Shown here: piece after piece, positions 38,874 to 52,077 of the stretch | How the letters are laid out: the number at the start of each line of letters is the position of its first letter | Numbering within the stretch: position 1 is the first letter of the stretch | Assembly (NCBI GenBank): GCA_963732925.1 | Contig: CAVTBJ010000012.1 | Location: forward strand, 62,001-126,000 | Direction of reading: 5' to 3' | DNA length: 64,000 bases | Source of the DNA: DASZRZ01 sp963732925 | Lineage (GTDB): Bacteria; Acidobacteriota; Terriglobia; Terriglobales; Acidobacteriaceae | Notes under the pieces: model-generated | What the model saw: the letters and a program-made list of their open reading frames with translations, nothing else | Database searches by the model: none | Told to the model about the DNA's origin: nothing | Position numbers and translations under genes: made by a program

Positions 38874-40205
38874 ATGAGAGTTCCCGTCGCGAGCCGGGAG
38901 TCGCTGGAAGCCGTGGCTTCGAAATCCGCTGCTGGCGGGCTTGCGCAGCACTATCGCGAAGTGCGACGGGCGAGCGAGTGCCTGGCCGAGCCGCTCACGC
39001 CCGAAGATCAGAACCTGCAGTCCATGCCCGATGCCAGCCCGGTTAAATGGCATCTGGCGCACACCACTTGGTTTTTCGAAACCTTCCTGCTGCTGCCCCA
39101 CGTCGGCGGGTATCGTCCGTTTCACCGGGATTTTACTTACCTGTTCAATTCTTATTACAACGCCGTGGGAGATCGTCCGCAGCGGCCGCAGCGCAGCTTG
39201 ATGTCCCGGCCCGGCGTGGAAGAGGTCCTGCGCTACCGACGACATATCGATGGCGCCATGGCGCAACTGCTGCATCGGAACTCCGCGCCGGAACTGGCCG
39301 CGCTGGTACAACTCGGACTTAACCATGAGCAGCAGCACCAGGAGCTGATCCTGACGGACATTCAGCATGCCTTCTGGTCGCAACCGCTGCGGCCTGCTTA
39401 CCGCGAAGCCACCGCAGAAGAGATTGCCGCGCCAGACCCGATCAAGTGGATTACGTTTCCCGGCGGCATCCATTCTGTCGGGCACGAGGCGACTGGTAAT
39501 CGGGAAAGCGGCTTCGCGTTCGACAATGAAGGTCCGTGTCATGAGGTATTGTTGCGGCCATATGAACTGGCGACGCGCCTGGTTACCAACCTCGAGTATC
39601 TGCAGTTCATGCAGGATGGCGGATACCGCCGCCCGGAACTCTGGCTCTCCGACGGCTGGGAAGCGGTGCGCGCCGGCGGCTGGGAATCGCCGCTCTACTG
39701 GATCGCAGAGGGCAAAGCCACCGGCGGCTGGAACCAGTTCACCCTGAGCGGCATGCGCGCCGTGAATCCCAACCTGCCGGTTTGCCACGTCAGTTACTAC
39801 GAAGCGGATGCCTACGCGCGTTGGGCGGGAGCGCGCCTGGCCACGGAATTTGAATGGGAGATTGCCGCCCGGGATTCCGTCAACGCCGACGGAACTTTTC
39901 TGCCCGCAGGCGCTTTTCTGGAAGACGAGCTTTACCATCCCACCGCCGCTCACGGAGAGCCCGGCCGACTCTGCCAGATGTTCGGCGACTGTTGGGAGTG
40001 GACCGCGAGTCCCTATACCGCGTATCCCGGATTTCGCCCCAGCGAAGGCGCATTGGGCGAGTACAACGGCAAGTTCATGTGCAACCAGATGGTGCTGCGG
40101 GGAGGGTCGTGCGTCACCCCGCGTTCCCACATTCGTTCAACCTACCGCAATTTCTTTCCGCCTCATGTGCGGTGGCAATTCTCAGGAATACGGCTGGCAC
40201 GATGA
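38874..40205 (+). CDS. egtB: Ergothioneine biosynthesis sulfoxide synthase EgtB
   Basis: Non-haem iron enzyme joining a thiol donor to trimethyl-histidine with O2; 443 aa. The N-terminal DinB-like half has SPVKWHLAHTTWFFETFLL and the metal motif NHEQQHQELILTDIQHAFW. The C-terminal formylglycine-enzyme-like (FGE-sulfatase) half has WITFPGGIHSVGHE, NEGPCHEVLLRPYELATRLV, CHVSYYEADAYARWAGARLA, FGDCWEWTASPYTAYPGF and MVLRGGSCVTPRSHIRSTYR. Start ATG 38874 follows GGGAG. It overlaps egtD by 4 bases. No egtA or egtC is present, which suits a cysteine-using EgtB such as that of Chloracidobacterium. Confidence 0.94.
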   Translation: MRVPVASRESLEAVASKSAAGGLAQHYREVRRASECLAEPLTPEDQNLQSMPDASPVKWHLAHTTWFFETFLLLPHVGGYRPFHRDFTYLFNSYYNAVGDRPQRPQRSLMSRPGVEEVLRYRRHIDGAMAQLLHRNSAPELAALVQLGLNHEQQHQELILTDIQHAFWSQPLRPAYREATAEEIAAPDPIKWITFPGGIHSVGHEATGNRESGFAFDNEGPCHEVLLRPYELATRLVTNLEYLQFMQDGGYRRPELWLSDGWEAVRAGGWESPLYWIAEGKATGGWNQFTLSGMRAVNPNLPVCHVSYYEADAYARWAGARLATEFEWEIAARDSVNADGTFLPAGAFLEDELYHPTAAHGEPGRLCQMFGDCWEWTASPYTAYPGFRPSEGALGEYNGKFMCNQMVLRGGSCVTPRSHIRSTYRNFFPPHVRWQFSGIRLAR

Positions 40206-41188
40206 TCTCAGGAAAGCAGAAAACCACGGCGGTGCCTCTCGGCGGGACGGCAGAGCTGCCCGCAATCGCCTCCGATGTATTGTCCGGACTGGCAGCTTGT
40301 CCTAAGCGTCTGCCACCCAAGTTGTTTTATGACGCCCGCGGTTCGGAACTCTTCGAGCAGATCACCGGCCTTCCCGAGTATTACGTGACCCGCACTGAGC
40401 AAGAGATTCTGCGCCGCCACTCCGGCGAGATGCTGACCGCGGCGGGCAGCGGCCTCACTCTGGTGGAGCTGGGCGCGGGCAGCGCGACTAAGACCGGCCT
40501 GTTGATTGAGGCCCTGTTGCGCCGGCAGTTGACCGCCGAATACGTCCCCATCGATGTTTCGCGCAGCGCGCTGGTAGCAGCGGCGCGCCGCTTGCGGTGG
40601 CAATTTCCTCGCGTTCACGTGCGTCCTCATGTGACCGACTTCACCGCGGAATTTCCTCCCCTGCGTGCCCTGCACGGCCGCAAGCTGGTGTTGTTTATCG
40701 GCTCCAGCATCGGAAACTTCGAACCACCCCAGGCCTTGGACCTGTTGCGGCGCCTGCGCGCGCAGCTTGAGCTCGGGGACGCTCTGTTGCTGGGAACGGA
40801 TCTGGTGAAAGCTCCCGAGGTGCTGGTCCCCGCCTACGATGATAGTCAGGGAGTGACTGCTGCCTTCAACCGGAACATGCTGGTGCGCATCAACCGGGAA
40901 TTGGACGCCGACTTCGACCCCGCGCGTTTCCGCCATGTGGCGCTCTGGAATGCGGACGAGTCCCGTATGGAAATGCATCTGGAGAGCACGCGCCAGCAGC
41001 GGGTCTCGATTCGCGCTCTGGGTATGGTCCTGGACTTCGCCCCCCGGGAAAGGATTCACACCGAGGACAGCTACAAGTACACTCTTGAAGGCACCCGGCG
41101 CCTGTTATGCGCCGCAGGCTTCTGTCCCGAGAGGGTATGGATGGATGAGCGGCAATGGTTTGCCGTGCACCTGGCACGGGTATCCTGA
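40202..41188 (+). CDS. egtD: L-histidine N(alpha)-methyltransferase EgtD
   Basis: SAM-dependent enzyme trimethylating histidine to hercynine, the first ergothioneine step; 328 aa. Family marks are LPPKLFYDARGSELFEQITG, LPEYYVTRTEQEIL, LVELGAGSATKTGLLIEALL, YVPIDVSRSALVAAARRL, GRKLVLFIGSSIGNFEPPQA, GDALLLGTDLVKAPEVLVPA, YDDSQGVTAAFNRNMLVRIN and IHTEDSYKYTLEG. The start ATG overlaps the egtB stop (ATGA), so translation is coupled. The frame stays open far upstream in another reading of egtB, which is not coding. Confidence 0.95.
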   Translation: MISGKQKTTAVPLGGTAELPAIASDVLSGLAACPKRLPPKLFYDARGSELFEQITGLPEYYVTRTEQEILRRHSGEMLTAAGSGLTLVELGAGSATKTGLLIEALLRRQLTAEYVPIDVSRSALVAAARRLRWQFPRVHVRPHVTDFTAEFPPLRALHGRKLVLFIGSSIGNFEPPQALDLLRRLRAQLELGDALLLGTDLVKAPEVLVPAYDDSQGVTAAFNRNMLVRINRELDADFDPARFRHVALWNADESRMEMHLESTRQQRVSIRALGMVLDFAPRERIHTEDSYKYTLEGTRRLLCAAGFCPERVWMDERQWFAVHLARVS

Positions 41189-41218
41189 GTACAAACCAAA
41201 TTCTCGGATAACAAGTTC

Positions 41219-42013
41219 ATGTCAACCAACGAGAAGTTTTATCGTGCAACCGTCAAAGCGCGCACGGATCACTCTTCGGAGTTGTGGTCGGTTCAGTTGA
41301 GTCTGCCCGGGCCTTTTCCTTTCAAGCCGGGACAGTATGCAACCCTGGGAGTGGAGCGCGAGGGCAAGCCTCTGGAGAGGCCCTACTCTATAGTTTCCGC
41401 GCCCCACGAGTCGGAACTGGAATTCTTTGTGGATCTGGTCCCTCACGGAGAACTCACGCCCCTGCTGTATGGCCTGCAGCCGGGAGATTCGCTGAGCGTG
41501 CGCAAGGCCGCTAAGGGACTGTTCACCCTGGACACCCGCAGCGGACATCGCAACCATTTCTTGATTAGCACAGTCACCGGGGTGGCGCCGTTTGTCAGCT
41601 TTGTCCGTTCGCTGCGCCATGAGAGCGCGCGGCTCGCACCCGGCATGCGCCTGTTTCTGCTCCAGGGCGCCAGCCATCGCCACGAGTTTGGCTACGAGGA
41701 GGAACTCCGGCGGGCAGCGGCCGAGTTGCCATGGTTTACCTATGTTCCCAGCATCAGTCGGCCCTGGGATGAGCCCGGGTGGACGGGCGAGACCGGGCGC
41801 GCGGACGACCTGATTCGCAAGTACGCTGATCAGTGGCAACTCAAGCCGGACGATACCACCGTGTATCTGTGCGGCAACCCGCAAATGGTAGAGAACGGCA
41901 AAGGTATTCTCCGGCGCGCGGGATACAGCCCGCAGAGTATCAAAGAAGAGGTGTACTGGGTGCCCGCGAGCAATGGGGAGCGTCCCACCGCGCAGGGCGT
42001 GGCCGCGCCCTAA
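41219..42013 (+). CDS. fpr: Ferredoxin/flavodoxin-NADP+ reductase
   Basis: FAD enzyme shuttling electrons between NADPH and ferredoxin or flavodoxin; 264 aa, the bacterial Fpr size. Motifs are FKPGQYATLGVEREGKPLER followed by PYSIVSAP (FAD binding), PGDSLSVRKAAKGLFTLD, FLISTVTGVAPFVSFVRSL (NADP motif), RLFLLQGASHRHEFGYEEEL and TVYLCGNPQMVENGKGILRR, ending near EEVYWVP. It is 30 bases downstream of egtD on the same strand, probably one operon; a redox link to EgtB is possible but unproven. Confidence 0.92.
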   Translation: MSTNEKFYRATVKARTDHSSELWSVQLSLPGPFPFKPGQYATLGVEREGKPLERPYSIVSAPHESELEFFVDLVPHGELTPLLYGLQPGDSLSVRKAAKGLFTLDTRSGHRNHFLISTVTGVAPFVSFVRSLRHESARLAPGMRLFLLQGASHRHEFGYEEELRRAAAELPWFTYVPSISRPWDEPGWTGETGRADDLIRKYADQWQLKPDDTTVYLCGNPQMVENGKGILRRAGYSPQSIKEEVYWVPASNGERPTAQGVAAP

Positions 42014-42211
42014 GCGGTAACCGCTCGCTTTGCCGATCTAGCTCTACTTATTCCGGACGATGCGCGGGCACGTGCAAGTGCAAAATGGTCGTATAGCGAC
42101 ATAGTTTTTCGGAATTTCCGTTTTTTTGTGTCTATTCGGCTCCTCCTGATTTATCCTGTCAACCTGCCGGAACCTTTTCGGCCATCTGTGACCCCACTGG
42201 AGCGCTGAGGT

Positions 42212-44254
42212 ATGCCCGTCCAGGAAAAGAACCGGAAGGCCGACGTTTCTTCCCGCTCGATCGCCAGCCTCGCTCCACCTCGCGTGGTCATCGAAAGCGT
42301 CGAGCCCTCGGTGGACGACGGTCGCTTTGCCGCCAAGCGCGCCGTGGGCGAGACGGTGGTGGTCAGCGCGGATGTTTTTGCCGACGGCCATGATGCTCTA
42401 ACGGCGGTGGTTCTGTACCGGCGTGGAACCGATTCTGCATGGATCCAGGCTACCCTGCGCGAGCTGGGCAACGACCGCTGGGAAGGGTCGTTTCCGGTCG
42501 AACAGGCCGGGCCGTACGTTTTTTGCGTGGAAGGCTGGGTAGACCACTTCCGCTCCTGGCGTCGCGACTTCAAAAAAAAATACGCTGCCGGCCAAGCGGG
42601 CCCTCTCGATCTGCTGGCGGGCGCAGAGCTGCTGCAGGCCGCCGCCGGCCGCGCCTCCGGAATCGATGCCAAAACCCTCCTGCAGGCGGCGAGCGCGCTG
42701 CGCGCGCAGGCTGGCGCTGTTGAGCCGGCCCCTGAGCCTGAAGACAGCGCCGTGAGCGACGACTTGGCTCAACTGGCCGAGCAGTATCCCGACCGAAGCC
42801 ACGCCATCCGCTCCATGGAACTGCCGGTGTGGGTGGACCGGAGCAAGGCTCGCTTCAGCTCGTGGTACGAGATGTTTCCCCGCTCAGCGGCCGGTGGCGG
42901 ACGGCACGGTACCCTGCGAGACTGCGAAAACCTGCTGGACTATGTGGCCGGTATGGGATTCGACATCCTCTATTTGCCGCCCATTCATCCCATCGGAATC
43001 ACCAAGCGCAAAGGACCCAATAATAGCCCGGTCTCCGCCGAGGGTGATCCCGGCAGCCCCTGGGCCATTGGCGGCCCCGAAGGTGGGCACAAAGCCATTC
43101 ACCCGCAATTGGGCACGCTGGAGGACCTGCGCCGCCTGCGGGAACACGCCGGAAAGCTCGGCATCGAACTGGCTCTCGACATCGCCTTCCAGGTCACTCC
43201 GGACCATCCCTGCGTGCGCGAACATGAAGAGTGGTTCCGGCACCGGCCCGACGGATCCATTCAATATGCGGAGAATCCCCCCAAGAAGTACGAGGACATC
43301 TATCCTTTTGATTTCGAATCGAAAGACTGGCGGGGACTCTGGGAAGAGCTGAAGAGCGTCTTTGATTTCTGGCTGGAGCAGGGAATCAGCATCTTTCGCG
43401 TGGACAACCCGCACACCAAGGCGTTCGCCTTTTGGGAATGGGCCATCGACGAGATTCGCAAGCAGCATCCCGGCGCTATTTTCCTCAGTGAAGCCTTTAC
43501 TCGTCCCAAGGTGATGTACCGCCTGGCCAAGCTCGGATTCACTCAGTCTTACACTTACTTCACCTGGCGCAACACCAAGTGGGAGCTCACCGAATATATG
43601 ACGGAACTGACCCAGGGCAAGGTGCGCGAGTTCTTCAATCCCAACTTCTGGCCCAACACTCCCGACATCCTGCCCGAATACCTGCAGTATGACGGTCGGG
43701 CGGGGTTTGCGGTACGCCTGGTGTTGGCGGCTACGCTCTCGTCCAATTACGGAATTTACGGTCCCGCATTTGAGCTTCTCGAAAACAAGCCGCTGGCTCC
43801 CGGCCGGGAAGAATATCTGCACTCGGAAAAATACGAAATCAGGGACTGGGACCGGAACCGCGCCGACAGCCTCAAGGACCTCATCGCGCGTGTGAACCGT
43901 ATCCGCCATGCCAATCCGGCGCTGCAGAGCAATCAGGGCCTGCGTTTTCACGACGTGGATAACGACCAAATCATCGCCTACAGCAAGAGCACGAGCGATC
44001 TTTCAAATCTGGTGCTCATCGTGGTGAATCTCGACCCCTTCCACACCCAGTCCGGCTGGCTGCGGCTTCCCCTGGAAGAGTTGAAGCTGGATCCGCGCGA
44101 TTCCTTCCAGGTGCACGATCTGGTGGCGGACACGCGCTATTTCTGGCAGGGGAGCCGCAACTATGTGGAGTTGAATCCCGCTGTTGCCCCGGCTCACATC
44201 TTCCTGGTGCGGCGCCGGGTTCGCACCGAACGGGACTTCGACTACTTCATGTAA
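42212..44254 (+). CDS. glgE: GlgE, alpha-1,4-glucan:maltose-1-phosphate maltosyltransferase
   Basis: Extends alpha-glucan with maltose-1-phosphate. The 680-aa protein has an N-terminal beta-sandwich (RVVIESVEPSVDDGRFAAKR), a helical insert, then the GH13_3 barrel: RFSSWYEMFPRS, GFDILYLPPIHPIGITKRKG, ALDIAFQVTPDHPCV, nucleophile Asp398 in FRVDNPHTKAFAFWEW, acid FLSEAFTRPKVMYRLAKLGF and QSYTYFTWRNTKWELTEYM, with the C-terminal sandwich after. GGAG lies 10 bases before the ATG. It heads a cluster with treS-mak and glgB, which supply maltose-1-phosphate and branch the product. Confidence 0.96.
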   Translation: MPVQEKNRKADVSSRSIASLAPPRVVIESVEPSVDDGRFAAKRAVGETVVVSADVFADGHDALTAVVLYRRGTDSAWIQATLRELGNDRWEGSFPVEQAGPYVFCVEGWVDHFRSWRRDFKKKYAAGQAGPLDLLAGAELLQAAAGRASGIDAKTLLQAASALRAQAGAVEPAPEPEDSAVSDDLAQLAEQYPDRSHAIRSMELPVWVDRSKARFSSWYEMFPRSAAGGGRHGTLRDCENLLDYVAGMGFDILYLPPIHPIGITKRKGPNNSPVSAEGDPGSPWAIGGPEGGHKAIHPQLGTLEDLRRLREHAGKLGIELALDIAFQVTPDHPCVREHEEWFRHRPDGSIQYAENPPKKYEDIYPFDFESKDWRGLWEELKSVFDFWLEQGISIFRVDNPHTKAFAFWEWAIDEIRKQHPGAIFLSEAFTRPKVMYRLAKLGFTQSYTYFTWRNTKWELTEYMTELTQGKVREFFNPNFWPNTPDILPEYLQYDGRAGFAVRLVLAATLSSNYGIYGPAFELLENKPLAPGREEYLHSEKYEIRDWDRNRADSLKDLIARVNRIRHANPALQSNQGLRFHDVDNDQIIAYSKSTSDLSNLVLIVVNLDPFHTQSGWLRLPLEELKLDPRDSFQVHDLVADTRYFWQGSRNYVELNPAVAPAHIFLVRRRVRTERDFDYFM

Positions 44255-44268
44255 AAAAGGGGGCAGCC

Positions 44269-47628
<3,360 letters not shown>

Positions 47629-47741
47629 GAAGAAGCTGAATCGAATTATCACAGATTGCGCCGGTCCGTAAGCAACAGCCGGAGGCAGCTTGGAATCAGT
47701 TAGAAGAGGTTGGTTCCTAAAAATTTAATAGCTGGACTTAT

Positions 47742-47769
47742 GGGGTCATCCTGAGCGGAGCGAAGGATG
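47742..47769. repeat. Candidate dispersed-repeat element (TCATCCTGAGCGGAGCGAAG type)
   Basis: The 257-bp gap before glgB contains GTCATCCTGAGCGGAGCGAA followed by GGATGC. Sequences of this form recur in intergenic regions of many bacterial genomes, including Acidobacteria as I recall. Only one copy is seen here, so the assignment rests on memory of the motif. Confidence 0.4.
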
Positions 47770-47885
47770 CCATCAGGTCTCAGAATCGGCACGGTGTCTC
47801 GCAGTCTTCAATGCAGAATGCCGATGGCGGCGCGGCGCGGCGAGACAGGATGGCGTCCCAAGCTCACACCATATAAGGGGTTTTC

Positions 47886-49847
47886 ATGCCAAATGAGAAA
47901 CAGGGCCAGGTGCTTGCTTCCCAGCCTTCTCCCGATCAGGTGCGTTATGACGTAAGCCTGCTCACGGAGGACGATCTCCACCTGTTCAACGAAGGAACCC
48001 ATTACCGCCTCTATGAAAAGCTCGGAGCGCACTTCGTCACGCGCGACGGTGTCGAAGGGACCTGTTTTGCCGTCTGGGCGCCCAACGCCGAATACGTGAG
48101 CGTGATTGGCGACTTCAACCAGTGGGACAAGGGTAAGCATCCTCTGCGGACGCGCGGCAACTCCGGTATCTGGGAGGGCTTTCTGCCTCCGGTGCACAAG
48201 GGGGCGAGCTATAAGTATCACGTGGCCTCGCGCTTCCTGGGATACCGCGCCGACAAGGCCGATCCTTTCGCTATCTACTGCGAGCAGCCGCCGCGCACCG
48301 CCTCCCGCGTCTGGGACCTGGACTACGAATGGCACGACCGGGACTGGATGAATAACCGCCATCAGCGCAATTCACTGCAGGCGCCGCAAAGCATCTACGA
48401 GGTGCACATGGGCTCGTGGATGCGTGTCCCCGAGGATGGCGACCGTTCGCTGAGCTATCGTGAACTCGCGCCCAGGCTGGCCGAGCACGTCAACCGCCTG
48501 GGATTCACGCATGTCGAATTCCTGCCGGTCATGGAGCACCCCTTCTACGGCTCCTGGGGATACCAGACCACGGGATACTTTGCTCCCACCAGCCGCTACG
48601 GCAGCCCGCAGGATTTCATGTACCTGGTGGACTACCTGCATCAGCACGGCATTGGCGTCATTCTGGACTGGGTGCCCTCGCACTTTCCCACCGATGAACA
48701 CGGGCTCGGCTATTTCGACGGCACTCACCTCTACGAGCATTCCGATCCCCGCCAGGGCTTTCATCCCGACTGGGGCAGCTTTATCTTTAATTATGGCCGC
48801 AACGAGGTGCGCTCGTTCCTGATGTCCAGCGCCCTCTATCTGGCTGAGCCTGTATCACATTGACGGACTGCGCGTGGACGCCGTTGCTTCCATGCTCTAT
48901 CTCGACTACTCCCGCAAGCAAGGCGAGTGGATTCCCAACAAGTACGGTGGCAGAGAAAACCTGGAAGCCATCGACTTCCTGCGCCGCTTCAACCAGGACG
49001 TTTATCAGCACTCACGGCGATGTGGAGACGATTGCGGAGGAATCCACAGCGTGGCCCATGGTTTCCCGGCCCACCTATGTCGGAGGCCTCGGCTTTGGCA
49101 TGAAGTGGGACATGGGATGGATGCACGACACCCTGCTCTACTTCGAAAAGGATCCCATCCACCGCAAGTACCATCACGGAACGCATCACCTTCCGCATGA
49201 TCTATGCCTTCAACGAAAACTTTGTTCTGCCGCTCTCGCACGACGAAGTGGTGCACGGCAAAGGTTCGCTCGTGGGCAAGATGCCGGGCGATGAATGGCA
49301 GCGCTTCGCAGGGCTGCGCCTGCTTTATGCCTATCAGTGGTCGCAGCCGGGCAAAAAGCTTTTATTTATGGGCCAAGAATTCGGCCAGGTTTCCGAATGG
49401 AGGCACGATCAGAGCCTGGAGTGGCATGTTCTGCAGTACGCCAACCATGCCGGGGTGCAGCGCTTTCTCGAAGACCTGAACCGGCGCTACCGCAGTGAGC
49501 CCGCCCTCTATGAATGCGACTTCGAGAACAAGGGCTTCGAGTGGATCGACGGAAGCGATGCCGAAAACAGCGTGCTCTCGTACCTTCGGCATGGCAACCG
49601 CCCGGAAGATACCATTCTGGTGGTGGCGAACTTCACGCCTATTGTGCGTTTGAACTACCGCGTCGGAGTTCCTGCCGCGGGCTATTGGGAAGAACTGCTC
49701 AACAGCGATGCCACCCAGTACTGGGGCAGCGGCCTGGGGAACCTGGGAGGCGTGGAGTCCTCGCCCGTAGGCGCCCATGGCCGTCCCAATTCCATCGCCC
49801 TGACCCTGCCTCCGCTGGCGGCGGTGTTTCTGAAGCGGCGCACCTAG
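47886..49847 (+). CDS. glgB: 1,4-alpha-glucan branching enzyme GlgB (three frameshifts)
   Basis: Introduces alpha-1,6 branches into the glucan made by GlgE; about 652 aa. The CBM48 domain (FAVWAPNAEYVSVIGDFNQW, GIWEGFLPPVHKGASYKYHV) is followed by the GH13_9 barrel: YEVHMGSWMRVPEDGDRSLS, FLPVMEHPFYGSWGYQTTGY, VILDWVPSHFPTDEHGL, DGLRVDAVASMLYLDYSR, VETIAEESTAWPMVSRP, FVLPLSHDEVVHGKGSLVGK and LLFMGQEFGQVSEW. Extra single bases near 48848, 49013 and 49173 break the frame. ATG 47886 follows AAGGGG. Same strand and pathway as glgE and treS-mak. Confidence 0.94.
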
Positions 49848-49921
49848 CCAGGTCCAGAGCCACTTCATGGGTTGCACTCCAGGGTTTGAAACAGGCCGTG
49901 GCAACCGTACAATCGTTGCCC

Positions 49922-51025
49922 ATGAACGCAATCCAGGACGACCTGGGAAATTCCGTGCCGCGTTCCGCGGACCCTTCTTCTCAGGTGTTCCGGGTGGGAA
50001 TCACGCCGGACTTCTACACCGACGCCAGGGGAAAGTACGAAGCCGAGGTGGAATCGGCATTCGCCAAGGTCCCGTGGCTGCAGTGGGAAGCCATGCCGCC
50101 ACAGCCCGGAAAAATGGGCACGCCGGAGGCCATCCGACCATTCGACGCCTTGCTCGCACTCGGCCTCAAAATCAACGCCGCAAGCCTGAAGGGCGTGGAG
50201 CGGCTCACTGATAATCGCGCGTTGGGGCGTCGGTTATGACATGATCGACGTCCCTGCGCTGACTGCTGCCGGCGTGGCCCTTGCCATCAATCCCAACGCG
50301 GTCCGCCGTCCGGTTGCGGAAGGGATCGTCAGTCCTGATATTTGCCCTCACCACGAATCTTCTTCAGCAGGACCGCCTGTTACATTCAGGCAAGTGGAGA
50401 GGCGGCCTTCCCAGCCTGGGACGAAACGTCAAGGGGCGCGTGCTTGGGCTCGCTGGGCTGCGGCAACATCGCTCAGGAGACTGTTCCGCATGGCGCAGTC
50501 GCTCGGGATTCGGACGGCTGATCGCGCATGATCCCTACGTAGATCCGTCGCGGGTTGCTGACCTGGGGGTGGAACTCGTCAGCAAGCCGAACTGTTCGCG
50601 GCCAGCGACTTTCTTGCTGTCAATTGCCTGCTGAATGACGCCACTCGCGGCATTGTTGGGGCCGCCGAGCTTCACTCCATGAAGCCGGCCGCTTACTTCA
50701 TCAACACGGCGCGGGGTCCGATTGTGCAGGAGAAGGCGCTGATTCACGCCCTGCGGGAGCGATGGATCGCCGGTGCCGGGCTCGATGTCTTCGAACAGGA
50801 ACCTCTCCCCGCGGCCAGCCCGCTGCGCGAACTCGACAATGTGATTCTCACCCCACATGGGCTGGCATGGACAGAGGAGACTGGCCCGCGACAATAGCCG
50901 CGAGGCTTGCGAGAATATTCTCGCCATCGCCCGGGGCGAAGTGCCGGCGGCAATCGTCAACAAAGAAGTGGTCCAGTCATCCGGGCTTTCAGGCGAAGCT
51001 GGAGCGCTACAGGAGGTTGGCATGA
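49922..51025 (+). CDS. D-isomer-specific 2-hydroxyacid dehydrogenase (heavily frameshifted)
   Basis: NAD-dependent dehydrogenase, about 366 aa when all frames are joined. Pieces in order are FRVGITPDFYTDARGKYEAE, ARWGVGYDMIDVPALTAAGV with NPNAVRRPVAE, VLGLAGCGNIAQETV, AHDPYVDPSRVADLGVELV, LHSMKPAAYFINTARGPIVQ, AGAGLDVFEQEPLP and ILTPHGLAWTEET (catalytic Arg in NTARG, His in TPHG). At least six frame changes fall between 50213 and 51000, nearly all explained by one extra base. This is either a dense patch of sequence errors or a true pseudogene. The stop overlaps the aldolase start (ATGA). Confidence 0.8.
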
Positions 51026-51850
51026 AGCACAATCGTTTCCGCGAGGTTGTTTCCGCGGGCCGGAATTCCCGTTGGCCATATGATCATGGAGTTCGGAACG
51101 CGGGGCATTGCCAAGATCCTCGAGTCCGCTGACCTCGATTTCGTTGTCTACGACATGGAGCACAGCGGCCTGGAGGTGGAGCGTCTTTTCGACCTGCTTG
51201 CCTGGTCCAAGGCGTCGCCATTCACGCCTCTCGTTCGCGTTCCTGTGGGCGAATATCACTTTCTGGCGCGCTCCATGGACGCGGGAGCGCTGGGCGTGAT
51301 GGTGGGGAACGTTCAAACTCCCGAGCAGGCGCGAAGCATCGTTGCCGCCGTCAAGTATCCGCCGGCCGGAAAGCGGGGAGTCGCCCTGGGTACCGCGCAC
51401 ACGGATTACGTTCTCCCGACGGCGCAGGAATACCTGCAAGAGGCGAACCAGTCCGGGGTGGTGATCTGCCAGATCGAGTCCGAACTCGGGGTGGCGAACG
51501 CGGAAGCCATCGCGGCCGTTCCCGGGGTCGATTGCCTGTGGGTTGGGCACTACGACCTGTCAACCAACCTGGCAATTCCAGCCCAGTTCAAGTCGGACCG
51601 TTTCCTCGGCGCTTTGCGGTCCACGGTCCTGGCCGCCCGGAAACATGGCAAGCTCGCCGGCATTCAGCCCGGCAGTCCTGAACAGGCGGAGCAATGGATT
51701 GCCATGGGATTCAACGTAATCTCCTGGAGTAGTGATATCGGTGTCTACAGCGGTGCCCTGCAGAGTGCGATCAGACGCCTCCGCGAGCAGTCGAACTCCG
51801 TGCTTTTGCCGGATGCCGCTCGCGACCATCGCGCTGCGTCGAATTCCTGA
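51022..51850 (+). CDS. HpcH/HpaI aldolase family protein (one frameshift near start)
   Basis: Class II pyruvate aldolase of the 2-dehydro-3-deoxyglucarate / 4-hydroxy-2-oxoheptanedioate group, about 275 aa. Segments are VGHMIMEFGTRGIAKILESA, DLDFVVYDMEHSGLEVERL, FTPLVRVPVGEYHFLARSMD, GALGVMVGNVQTPEQARSIV, YPPAGKRGVALGTAHTDYVL, VICQIESELGVANAEAIAAV and CLWVGHYDLSTNLAIPAQF. One extra A near 51065 shifts the first 15 codons. ATG 51022 overlaps the stop of the hydroxyacid dehydrogenase. The pair could metabolise products of sugar-acid cleavage; the substrate is not determined. Confidence 0.87.
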
Positions 51851-51952
51851 GAAGTCTGAGATGCCGGGCGTGCAAGAAGCGGCCGGCTCAGAACGAACGG
51901 GCCTTGACATCAAAGGGCACAAAGTTTGTGGAATGGCGTCCGCGAGCACTTC

Positions 51953-52028
51953 TGGTGGGCCCGGCAGGATTCGAACCTGCAACCAAGCGATTATGAGCCG
52001 CCTGCTCTGACCGTTGAGCTACGGGCCC
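51953..52028 (-). tRNA. tRNA-Ile(CAU), lysidine type, CCA encoded
   Basis: Minus strand folds as a cloverleaf: acceptor GGGCCCG/CGGGCCC, D arm GCTC...GAGC, anticodon loop CTCATAA (anticodon CAT), T arm GCAGG TTCGAATCCTGC, and encoded CCA. The anticodon arm AGGCGGCTCATAATCGCTTG closely matches E. coli minor tRNA-Ile2 rather than elongator or initiator tRNA-Met, so lysidine modification by TilS is expected. It lies 50 bases downstream of purB on the same strand. Confidence 0.92.
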
Positions 52029-52077
52029 CGCCTGCATTGTATCCGCTTCGGCTCGTTGTCCTGCGGGGAAGAAAATC

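Noticed and set aside
42110..42127. Terminator CGGAA-T-TTCCG followed by T7 after fpr
   Set aside because: The stem has only five pairs with a one-base loop, too small to be stable; left uncalled.
51953..52028. Elongator tRNA-Met
   Set aside because: The anticodon is CAU, but the anticodon stem and flanks match tRNA-Ile2 and not tRNA-Met.
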